Below are positions 1-8,472 of a stretch of 64,000 nucleotides of DNA, piece after piece. The position numbers and the translations under genes are program-made. Source of the stretch: CAIZWU01 sp942492905. GTDB taxonomy: Bacteria > Verrucomicrobiota > Verrucomicrobiia > Verrucomicrobiales > V1-33. Every line of letters starts with the position of its first letter. The stretch's first letter is position 1. The stretch lies in the NCBI GenBank assembly GCA_942492905.1, contig OW818657.1, positions 3,472,001-3,536,000 of the forward strand. Reading direction: 5' to 3'. Below the pieces are notes generated by a model. It made no database searches. It had not been told where the DNA came from and was given only the letters and a program-made list of their open reading frames with translations.

Positions 1-3000
1 GCAATCCGGTGCTGGGCCGGAAGTTCAAGGCGTCCTTGCGTTACTATCTGGACACGATCTTTGCCAAGCCAACGTTTGATGCCACGGTGGACCAACTGCT
101 GGACCCTCAATGGATGGGCACCCAGTTCACCCCTGATGGCAACACCATCCGCAGCCATATCAAGGCGTTCCTCGATACCCGTCGCGCCACTATCGAAACC
201 TTCCTGCCCACCGCCTTCACCGCGACCACCAACCTGACCGTGCAAAACGAGTTGCCGCGCAGCACGTCCGCCACCGACCTCGGCGGCCTGGGTGGGAAGA
301 TTGATCCAGCCCGCACCGCATCCGTCACCGTCAACGGCGTGCCCGTGACCACTAATCCCTACGGTTCCACCGCGTCGACAGACAACACTTGGAGTGCCGG
401 CACCGCTATCACGCTCCGTCCGGGGCTTAATACCCTGGTTTGTGAAGCCCGGGACGAAAGCGGGCTGGTTTTTGAAACCCTTACCGTGACGATTTGGTAT
501 GACGCCATTGGCGTGAACCGGAGCGGTACCCTCGCTTCAAACGAATCCTGGACCGCGGCCTCCGGTCCCTACAACATAACGTCCAGCCTGACGGTGCCCA
601 ACGGAGTCACCCTCACCATTCAACCGGGCACCACGGTCTTCCTCGCGGCCGGAGCCAATCTCACCGTGGCAGCGGGCGGCAATCTGGTGGCCCCAGGCAC
701 GGCGGCTTCTGGAATTACCCTGGCCCGGCTGCCCTCCGGCACCGTCAATTGGGGCGGTCTGATCGTGAATGGCGGGACGGCGCAGCTAAGTTATGTGTCC
801 TTCGCCAACAATGCCTCCACCGCCCTCCACTCCCAAAACGGAGCCAATCTCACCCTGGACCATCTGACCTTCAACAACACCGGAGTGCAATATCTCTCCC
901 TCGACGGCAGTTCCTTCACTGTCAGCAACTGTATCTTTCCCACTTCCACAGCAGGATTTGAACCCGTCCACGGTACGGATGGCATTGCTCCCGGGGGACG
1001 CGGCATCATCCGCAACTGCTGGTTCGGCAAGACGCAGGGTTACAATGACAGCATCGACTTCAGCGGCGGCAACCGCCCCGGCCCCATCCTGCAGGTCCTC
1101 AACTGCGTCTTCAACGGTTCCGATGATGACATTCTCGATCTCGACAGCACCGATGCCTGGATTGAAGGCAACATTTTTATGCACTGCCACCGGAGCGCGG
1201 CATCCCCCGACAGTGCCAGTGCGGTCTCCGGCGGCGCCGACAATTCGGCTTACAGCCAGGTCACTGTGATCAACAATCTGATCTACGACTGCGACAATGC
1301 CGTCACCATGAAACAGGGCAACAGCCAACCGAACGGCAATTCCGCCGTCCTGCTGAATAACACCATCGTCCGCACCACGAGGATCGGCGGCATCGACACC
1401 GGCTCCGGAGTAGTGAACTTCGACGACGACAACGTGACCGGCGAAGGGAAAGGCATGTATCTCGAAGGCAACCTGATCTGGGAGGCGGAAAGCCTGGCGC
1501 GGAATTACACCCCTGCCCTCAGCCAACTCACCTTCAACACCAACCTGCTGCCGTTGGCCCCACCGGCCGGAGCCTCGTCGAGCGGCAACCTGGTGGCTGA
1601 TCCGATGCTGAATCTCGCGCTCATCACCACGCCGGCCACTGCCACCGCGGAACAAGTCATCGCCGCCCTGACACCGCAGCTTTGTTCCCCCGCGATCGGT
1701 GGTGGGTTACTGGGCCGCACCCTGGGAGCCGATCTCTCCCGGACCGGCATCACCGTGCAGGCCCTGCCCGCTTCCACCTGGCCTTCCAGTGTCACCCTCG
1801 GGGTAGGCCCGGGAGGCAGTTTCACGCCCACCAGTCAGGTTGCCTGGACATATGGATTCACTCACTATCGATACCGTCTCGATGGCGGTGCGCTCAGTGC
1901 CGAGACGCCCGTGGCCAATCCTCTGGCATTGACTGGCCTGACACCTGGGGCGCACATCCTGCGGGTCGAAGGCAAAAACGACGCCGCCTTCTGGCAGGAA
2001 ACGCCCACGGAGATCGCCTTCACGGTGGCGGCCAATGCCCCGACCGTGGTGTTCAGCGAAGTGCTCGCCGACTCCACCAGCGGACCGGACCTGATCGAAC
2101 TCTACAATTGGGGCGCCACCGCCACCAATGTGTCCGGCTGCCAGATCTCCGACGATCCCACCATTCCCGGCAAATTTACCTTCCCCGCCCTGACCCCTCC
2201 GATCCCGGCCGGGGGCTATCTGGTGCTCGACTCCACCCAGCTAGGCTTCAATCTCAGCCAGGGCGGTGAAACCCTGCACTTGGCCAGTTCCTCCGGCGAT
2301 GCGCTGGATACCGTCGTCTTTGGTCCCCAGCTCACCGATTTCTCCATCGCCCGCAGCGGCACGGCCTGGCGATTGGCGACACCCACTCCCGGCAGCGCCA
2401 CGGCGGCGGTTTGTGCGCTCGGATCCGGGCGTACCCTGCGTCTGAACGAGTGGCTGGGATCCAACGATATCATCGTTCCCGGTGATTTTGTGGAACTTTA
2501 CAATCCCGATGCGCTCCCAGTGGATCTCGGGGGCTACCGGTTGAGTCAGGACTTCCGCAACGAGCCGACCCAGAGTCAATTTCCTCCTCTGAGTTTCATC
2601 GCGGGAAGCGGATTTCTCGAATTGACCGCCGATGGCGATGCCGCCGCGGGCGCGGATCACCTGAGCTTCAAGATCTCACGCATCCGCGACGCAATCGCCC
2701 TGCTCGATCCTTCCGCCAACCTCGTGGACAACGTGATCGTGCTGCCGGGCAATCCGGACGTTTCCCAGGGACGCACTCCGGACGGGGCCGTCACCACCAC
2801 CTACCTGGCCCTGCCCACTCCCGGTTTTTCCAATGGCAGCGATCTCACGGCGGACACCGCGGTGATGAATGGATTACGCATTACCGAAATCATGTTCGAC
2901 CCGGCCGCCGGCCCCGAGTACCTTGAATTCAAAAACATCAGCGGCACGCCTCTGACCATCACGGGCGTCAATTTCGGCAGTGGTCTGACCTTTACCTTCC

Positions 3001-3971
3001 CGGCCACCACGATCACCGCCGGGGGGTATGCGGTGATCACTCAAAACCTCGCATCCTTCAATTCCCAGTATCCTGGGGTCACCGGCGTGCAGTGGTCCGC
3101 GGGCCGTCTTGACAACAATGGGGAAAGCCTCCGGATCACCACCAGCACCTACGGTCTGGGGATTCTCGACTTCCGTTATGAGGGCAACTGGTATCCCGAA
3201 ACCCGCAGCGGAGCGTCCCTCGAAATTGTCGATCCCACTGCCGACCGCACCTCCTGGAGCGATCAGGCAAGCTGGCAGCCCAGCGTGCCAAGCCCCGGCG
3301 GCCCTTCCCCATTCGGAGTCCTTGCCCCCGCCGATGTTACCGTGACCCTGCCCCGTCCGGCCATCCTAGGGGCCTGGGTCTCTCCCGGCACCCATGCGGC
3401 CGGCGACATCAGCCTGGCATGGCGGAAAGTGAGCGGTCCGGGCTCCGTCACTTTCACCGCTCCAGCTAACAAGGTCACCGATGCAATCTTCTCCCTGCCC
3501 GGCATTTATGAACTGAGCATCACCGCCACCCCTCCCGGAGGCGGACCGGAAGCCATTGATAGCGTCATCGTCACTGCCGCGGAAGACTATGCCAGTTGGG
3601 TCGCCCGGCGGCTTAGTTCCGCCAGTGCCGCCAATCAGCTGCCGGAAGCGGATGCCGACGGGGATGGTCAGGTCAATCTTATCGAATACGCGATGGGGAC
3701 CAATCCCGCGGCATGGAGTGCGGGACCTGAACTGATCATCAGCGGCGGACATCTGGCCCTGCGCTATCCGGTTTCCAGACTGATCGATCCTGCGGTGCAA
3801 ATCATCCCGCAGCTTTCCCCCGGTCTGACCACCTGGTTCGAAGGTGCCGCCTTCCTGGTGGACACTATCACTCAACAGACAGATTCCATCGAAACCCATG
3901 TCGTCCAGGACGTGAATCCCCTTGGCATGGAGGGCCGGAGTTACCTCCGGCTGAAGGTGGTGGCCCCTTGA
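1..3971 (+). CDS. Lamin-tail-domain secreted protein with CotH-like N-terminus (5' partial)
   Basis: The reading frame is open to the left edge, so the GTG at 9 is probably internal and the real start lies outside. The first ~70 visible residues resemble the end of a CotH-kinase-like domain, which often precedes lamin-tail domains in this phylum. Residues ~175-480 look like a right-handed parallel beta-helix (runs such as SLTVPNGVTLTIQPGT). Three lamin-tail domains follow at about 678-775, 808-925 and 954-1080 (VVFSEVLADSTSG, LRLNEWLGSND and LRITEIMFDPAAG openings). A PKD/REJ-like beta domain lies near 1110-1190 and a calcium-type DADGDGQVN motif near 1215. The protein ends RSYLRLKVVAP, a C-terminal pattern shared with other giants in this window. 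Role: probably extracellular or surface-attached; substrate unknown. Confidence 0.75.
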   Translation, partial: NPVLGRKFKASLRYYLDTIFAKPTFDATVDQLLDPQWMGTQFTPDGNTIRSHIKAFLDTRRATIETFLPTAFTATTNLTVQNELPRSTSATDLGGLGGKIDPARTASVTVNGVPVTTNPYGSTASTDNTWSAGTAITLRPGLNTLVCEARDESGLVFETLTVTIWYDAIGVNRSGTLASNESWTAASGPYNITSSLTVPNGVTLTIQPGTTVFLAAGANLTVAAGGNLVAPGTAASGITLARLPSGTVNWGGLIVNGGTAQLSYVSFANNASTALHSQNGANLTLDHLTFNNTGVQYLSLDGSSFTVSNCIFPTSTAGFEPVHGTDGIAPGGRGIIRNCWFGKTQGYNDSIDFSGGNRPGPILQVLNCVFNGSDDDILDLDSTDAWIEGNIFMHCHRSAASPDSASAVSGGADNSAYSQVTVINNLIYDCDNAVTMKQGNSQPNGNSAVLLNNTIVRTTRIGGIDTGSGVVNFDDDNVTGEGKGMYLEGNLIWEAESLARNYTPALSQLTFNTNLLPLAPPAGASSSGNLVADPMLNLALITTPATATAEQVIAALTPQLCSPAIGGGLLGRTLGADLSRTGITVQALPASTWPSSVTLGVGPGGSFTPTSQVAWTYGFTHYRYRLDGGALSAETPVANPLALTGLTPGAHILRVEGKNDAAFWQETPTEIAFTVAANAPTVVFSEVLADSTSGPDLIELYNWGATATNVSGCQISDDPTIPGKFTFPALTPPIPAGGYLVLDSTQLGFNLSQGGETLHLASSSGDALDTVVFGPQLTDFSIARSGTAWRLATPTPGSATAAVCALGSGRTLRLNEWLGSNDIIVPGDFVELYNPDALPVDLGGYRLSQDFRNEPTQSQFPPLSFIAGSGFLELTADGDAAAGADHLSFKISRIRDAIALLDPSANLVDNVIVLPGNPDVSQGRTPDGAVTTTYLALPTPGFSNGSDLTADTAVMNGLRITEIMFDPAAGPEYLEFKNISGTPLTITGVNFGSGLTFTFPATTITAGGYAVITQNLASFNSQYPGVTGVQWSAGRLDNNGESLRITTSTYGLGILDFRYEGNWYPETRSGASLEIVDPTADRTSWSDQASWQPSVPSPGGPSPFGVLAPADVTVTLPRPAILGAWVSPGTHAAGDISLAWRKVSGPGSVTFTAPANKVTDAIFSLPGIYELSITATPPGGGPEAIDSVIVTAAEDYASWVARRLSSASAANQLPEADADGDGQVNLIEYAMGTNPAAWSAGPELIISGGHLALRYPVSRLIDPAVQIIPQLSPGLTTWFEGAAFLVDTITQQTDSIETHVVQDVNPLGMEGRSYLRLKVVAP

Positions 3972-4366
3972 CTTGGAGTGGCACCACGGGGCCGGCGGGG
4001 AATCCGGAAAATTTCAGGGCACAGCACAATCAGGCAGAAACCCATACCCTTCCGCGAAAAACCGGGCTTGCTGCTGGATTACAGAACTGCGAGGGCTTCC
4101 TATCCTGATTTTTTACGGCACCACCTTTGACAAATTTATTGCCTTTGCCCCGTCTATCTGTCCAAATGGTCACACTTACAGGCTTGCGCTTGATTTGACT
4201 TGGGCACCTCACGATCCCAAAAATCCCCCCTCCATTACCCCCCATGTCCTTGCTCGCGGCTCCCCCGTAATCAGCAATCACGGAGTGAACTTCTGTCCAG
4301 CACCCCCCTTTTTTTCCGACTCTCTTCTCAGCAGGAATACCCCCCCCCCGATCCTTTGGCAACCCT
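3972..4366. other. 395-bp intergenic region with C-rich leader
   Basis: No convincing gene is seen here. The half nearest the downstream ATG is pyrimidine-rich, with C runs at 4225-4230 (6), 4238-4243 (6), 4262-4266 (5), 4303-4308 (6, followed by T7) and 4340-4349 (10). A TTGACA hexamer sits at 4127-4132, but no good -10 box is correctly spaced from it. The 10-C tract ends 17 nt before the start codon of the next gene and could vary in length. Confidence 0.5.
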
Positions 4367-7300
4367 ATGAAACCACCCTCGACCGTTCCAATCTTCGCCG
4401 CCTGCGCCGCAGCGGTGTTCTCCTTTAATCTTCCCAGCCAGGCGCAGCAGTTGCTGATTCCTGAAAACCATTCCTGGACCTTCCTGCACCCTATGGGCAC
4501 GCTGCCCCCGCGGGCAGACACGACTCCAGACCCGGATTTCGACACCTCATGGTATCTGCCGGAGGCGCAGTTTCTGACCACCTATGACGGCCCCAGCTTC
4601 TCCGCGGCCACCTTCGGGGACCCTCTGACTCCCACCAGTGCGGACTCCGGACCCGGCATCGGACCGTTCGCCTACGGCGGGGTGGATGGAATTGCCGCCC
4701 CGGGCACCACCCTGACTTTGCCTGAGACGGGCAACCGCTATGCTTCCTATTACCGCACCGAATTTACGGTGCCCGCAGGAGGACTGATCGAACCCTCCCT
4801 CCGCATGATCTGTGACGATGGCAGTTTCATCTACCTCGATGGCGTGCTCATCGCCACGGTGAATGTTTCGGATGGCGTGACTGACACCTACACTTCGTTT
4901 GCCACCGATGCCACGAACACCGAACTTGGCTTCACCTTCCCATTGCGGGTCGCCGGCACCCTGCCGGGTGGTTCCCCCGGCGATGTGAAGGTCATCGTGC
5001 CCATGCCGGCACTCACCGCCGGCTCGCACACCTTGGCGGTCTCCGTCCACAACAATGCCGCCACCTCCAGCGACATGGGACTGCTCATGGAGCTGTCTGC
5101 CCTCGACCCTGACACCTCCACCATCCACGCAGTGGTCACCGATGTGGTGCGCGATCTCAAGGGTACCCCGGTCGATATTACGGACGACGAATTTTCCTTC
5201 AAAGTCACCCTGAGCGGGAATAATACGGGAGCCACCTGGACCAGCGATAATCCCATTGTCACCGGGGCCTACGGGGTGGCCACCACCATGGGGCCTTACA
5301 GTGCCGTCGGTCCGGCCTTTGTCACCTTCACGACAGCAGCAAATGCAACCAGCCAGACCACGGTCACCGTGGATCCGCCCACGGCCTTCACCACTTTGGT
5401 GAACTACAACCAAAGCTGGCAGGTGATGAACCCGCTGGCTGGGGTCCTGCCGCCGCGCCCTGTCGGCGGGGACGCGGACACGAATTTCGAGGAAACATGG
5501 TATCTCAAGGAAGATAGCTTCATCAATCAATATGATGGACCGAATTTCGGCACCAATGGCGTAGGGGGAAGTTATGAAGCCATCACTGGTCCCGGGCCTT
5601 TCGCGGTCGGCACTGTCGATGGCATTGCGGCCGGTCAGCCAGTGGGAGCGGCGGGCACGACGGTGACGCTGCCAGCCAGTCCCAACCGGCTTACCAGCTA
5701 TTATCGCACGACTTTCACGACGACCCAGCCCATGAGCCTCGTCACCTTTGATCTGCTCTGCGATGATGGGGTTTTCATCTACCTCGACGGCAATCTGGTC
5801 GCGCAGGAAAACATGCCGGGGGCTCCAGGCTTCACCGCCTTGGCCGCAGCCGCCCGCGGCGAAACGCTGATCACCACGATTGATCTCTCGCAGGCCCCTG
5901 GGGGCAATGTGATTGCCACGGTCCCCGGATTGGCTCCAGGCGTGCATACTCTCGCGGTCTCGGTCCACCAGAGTGCAAATAACTCCAGCGATTTCGGCCT
6001 GGCCCTCAAAATGTCAGGAATCGAAGTGGTGGGGCAACCAGTGATCGAGGCCTCAGTATCCGATGTGGTCCGGAGCGAGGCCGGCACCCCGGGATTACCT
6101 GATGACGACACTTTCACCTTCAAAGTGACCGTTAACGGCGCCAATGCCGGAACGACTTGGACAAGCAACTCCATCCCTGCCACGGGCAGTTATGGCGTGG
6201 CCACCACCTTTGGGCCTTTCCCTGTCATTGAGGGGACCAGGACCGTGCAATTTGCAGCATCGATTGATCCTGGCACTGTCACCAGCGTCACCGTCACCCC
6301 GCCCGCCAGCACCATCGCGGCCGTGTTCAGTGGCGTCACCCGGAATAACAATGGCACGCCAGTGGATCCGCGTGACGACACTATGACCTTCGACGTGACC
6401 GTCACCGGGACTTTCCTGAGCACCCAGTGGACCAGCAATGTCACCGCGCCGAATGCCGGAAACTATAATACGGTCACCCCGTTCGGCCCCTTCCCAGCTA
6501 CTGGACCTCTGGCTGTGGTCCTGACGGATTCGATTGATTTTGCCCGGACCGTAAGTTTCACGGTACAACCCCCGCGTTATATTCCGCCTGTCGAAATGGT
6601 TCCCTATTCCCAATCCTGGCAAGTTATGAATCCGCTCGGCGGTGTGCTGCCGGATGGTCCTGGCGGGCCCGATGACGACTTCGACACCACCTGGTTCCTG
6701 CCTGAAGCCAGCTTCGCCGTCCAGTACAACGGACCCACCTTCGGCACCGGCGGAGTAGCCGGAAGTTACGAGACCCTCGCAGGCCCCGGTCCCTTTGCGG
6801 TCGGCGGCATTGATGGTCTGGCCACAGGCACCACGATCGGCCCAGTGGGAACGGCCATTACGCTTCCGGCCACCGCCAGCCGCTTCACCAGCTATTACCG
6901 CACGACCTTCACCACCACTCAGGCGATCGATAATGTGAAGTTCGATCTGCTCTGCGACGATGGCGTCTTCATCTACCTCGACGGCGTCCTGGTAGCTCAG
7001 GACAATATGCCGGGGACCGACACCTTTGCCGCCCTCGCTTCCGCAGCCCGGGGCGAAACCCTCATCAATACCATTGATCTCTCCGCACTGCCGGGAGGCA
7101 ATGTGGTGGCCACGGTGCCCAGCATCCCTGCCGGCACCCATACCCTCGCCGTGTCAGTGCATCAGAGTGCTGCGGACTCGAGCGACAAAGGACTGGCCCT
7201 CACGTTGTATGGACGTTCGGCTACCGGCGTCGTGGTGACTCCGGTCCTCGGCACTGTCACCCGCAACTTGAATAACACGGTGACCACCGACGACGATACC

Positions 7301-8365
7301 TTCCGGTTCTCCATCACCGTCAATGCCACCAATGGAGGAGCTTCCGGCTGGATCGGCAACGATGTGCCCGCCAGCGGCACCTATGGCGTGTCCACCGAGT
7401 TCGGTCCGTTCCCGGTCAGTGCGTCTCCGAAGTCCTTGACGTTCACTGACACCACGGATGATCTCGCCCGGGCCACCCTGATTGTCACTCCACCGCCCAT
7501 CTTCGGCCTGACCACGTTCGGTGGCATCATCAACCCGGTTGTCCCCACCCTTCCCCTGCCGGCCAACTGGACGGCCAATGGAGCCACCATCACCCACAGC
7601 ACCAATGTGGGCGTCGCCGCTCCCGGCACCCAGATCTCCTCAGCGGTGGTGAACCTCTCCGGAGTCACCGGCCCGGTTCAGTTCCGCATGGATCTGGTGG
7701 CAGCTGATACCAGCGCAGGCTCGAACTTCGAAGCCGCAGACACCGTGCTGGCCGAGTTGGTCCTCAATAATGGCGTCAGCGAACAGCGGATCAACCTGAT
7801 CTCCAACTTCGACAGCAGTGGCGACGGGGTCCTCAACGGGTTCACCGGAGTCGATGCCGCGGACTACAATGCCAACAAAGACCAGGATGAACTGAATGGA
7901 GCATTCCTGAATGCTGAAGACCCTGCGAACTACACCTTCGCCCTCTCCAGCGTCATTCCCGACGACATCATCTCCGCCCAGGTCGTGGTCACCGTCGTCT
8001 CGGTCGGTGGCACCGAGTCCATCACGCTCTCGAATGTCAGCTTCTCGTCATTCGTGGCGGAAGTGGATACCGATGGGGATGGTCAGACGGACTCCTCGGA
8101 AGCGCTGGCCGGCACCAGCCCGACAGACCCTGGGGACGTCCTGCGGGTCACCGGCCTCACTCCCAACGGAGCAGGGCTTTCCGTGACCTTCCCTTCCAAA
8201 ATCGGGCGCAATTACCGCATCGAGACCAGCACCAGGCTGGTGAGCGGCTGGGCTCCGCTGGGCGATGTCATCGCCGGCACCGGAGCGGACATTTCGGCGG
8301 ATCTCGCGGAAGTCCCGGTGCCGGGTGAAGACAGATATTTCCTCCGGGTCCGGGTCGTTCCCTAG
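4367..8365 (+). CDS. Secreted protein with three PA14-like/jelly-roll modules
   Basis: Residues 1-27 form a signal peptide (hydrophobic stretch, then PSQAQQ). Three homologous modules of roughly 220-250 residues start near residues 30, 345 and 744. Each begins with a SWQVMNPLxGVLP-like motif and carries YYRTxFT and LLCDDGVFIYLDG motifs, then AGTHTLAVSVHQS and a SSDxGLAL block. This matches the jelly-roll module often fused to CotH/lamin-tail proteins in Verrucomicrobia. Four smaller repeats (VVRxxxGTPxxxxDDxFxFKVT and TYGVxTxFGPFP) act as linkers. The C-terminus has a DTDGDGQTDSSE calcium motif near 1235, a YRIETSTRL segment, and ends RYFLRVRVVP. No Shine-Dalgarno is visible; the start is chosen because it gives the signal peptide directly. 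Probably an extracellular carbohydrate- or surface-binding protein; function unknown. Confidence 0.75.
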   Translation: MKPPSTVPIFAACAAAVFSFNLPSQAQQLLIPENHSWTFLHPMGTLPPRADTTPDPDFDTSWYLPEAQFLTTYDGPSFSAATFGDPLTPTSADSGPGIGPFAYGGVDGIAAPGTTLTLPETGNRYASYYRTEFTVPAGGLIEPSLRMICDDGSFIYLDGVLIATVNVSDGVTDTYTSFATDATNTELGFTFPLRVAGTLPGGSPGDVKVIVPMPALTAGSHTLAVSVHNNAATSSDMGLLMELSALDPDTSTIHAVVTDVVRDLKGTPVDITDDEFSFKVTLSGNNTGATWTSDNPIVTGAYGVATTMGPYSAVGPAFVTFTTAANATSQTTVTVDPPTAFTTLVNYNQSWQVMNPLAGVLPPRPVGGDADTNFEETWYLKEDSFINQYDGPNFGTNGVGGSYEAITGPGPFAVGTVDGIAAGQPVGAAGTTVTLPASPNRLTSYYRTTFTTTQPMSLVTFDLLCDDGVFIYLDGNLVAQENMPGAPGFTALAAAARGETLITTIDLSQAPGGNVIATVPGLAPGVHTLAVSVHQSANNSSDFGLALKMSGIEVVGQPVIEASVSDVVRSEAGTPGLPDDDTFTFKVTVNGANAGTTWTSNSIPATGSYGVATTFGPFPVIEGTRTVQFAASIDPGTVTSVTVTPPASTIAAVFSGVTRNNNGTPVDPRDDTMTFDVTVTGTFLSTQWTSNVTAPNAGNYNTVTPFGPFPATGPLAVVLTDSIDFARTVSFTVQPPRYIPPVEMVPYSQSWQVMNPLGGVLPDGPGGPDDDFDTTWFLPEASFAVQYNGPTFGTGGVAGSYETLAGPGPFAVGGIDGLATGTTIGPVGTAITLPATASRFTSYYRTTFTTTQAIDNVKFDLLCDDGVFIYLDGVLVAQDNMPGTDTFAALASAARGETLINTIDLSALPGGNVVATVPSIPAGTHTLAVSVHQSAADSSDKGLALTLYGRSATGVVVTPVLGTVTRNLNNTVTTDDDTFRFSITVNATNGGASGWIGNDVPASGTYGVSTEFGPFPVSASPKSLTFTDTTDDLARATLIVTPPPIFGLTTFGGIINPVVPTLPLPANWTANGATITHSTNVGVAAPGTQISSAVVNLSGVTGPVQFRMDLVAADTSAGSNFEAADTVLAELVLNNGVSEQRINLISNFDSSGDGVLNGFTGVDAADYNANKDQDELNGAFLNAEDPANYTFALSSVIPDDIISAQVVVTVVSVGGTESITLSNVSFSSFVAEVDTDGDGQTDSSEALAGTSPTDPGDVLRVTGLTPNGAGLSVTFPSKIGRNYRIETSTRLVSGWAPLGDVIAGTGADISADLAEVPVPGEDRYFLRVRVVP

Positions 8366-8385
8366 CGTTGTCTCACAAAGCAATG

Positions 8386-8425
8386 AAGGGCCGGGGAGCA
8401 CACTCCCCGGCCCTTTCTTTTTCTT
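8386..8425 (+). terminator. Strong intrinsic terminator
   Basis: A perfect 13-bp stem (8386-8398 pairing with 8403-8415) closes a CACA tetraloop and is followed by a T-rich tail through 8425. It lies 21 nt after the stop of the three-module secreted protein. It is the clearest terminator in the window and ends the forward unit before the convergent reverse-strand cluster. Confidence 0.9.
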
Positions 8426-8472
8426 GCTGGAAGAACCAGAATTTCCGGAGTTTGCCGGAAACCGCCACCACT

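Noticed and set aside
4127..4160. TTGACA hexamer as a promoter for the three-module secreted protein
   Set aside because: No acceptable -10 box at 16-18 nt; the best, TCTATC, is 20 nt away. It is mentioned only in the intergenic description.
4547..5968. A 473-codon reverse-strand frame over the three-module gene
   Set aside because: It mirrors the repeats of the forward gene and has no signal or domain of its own.
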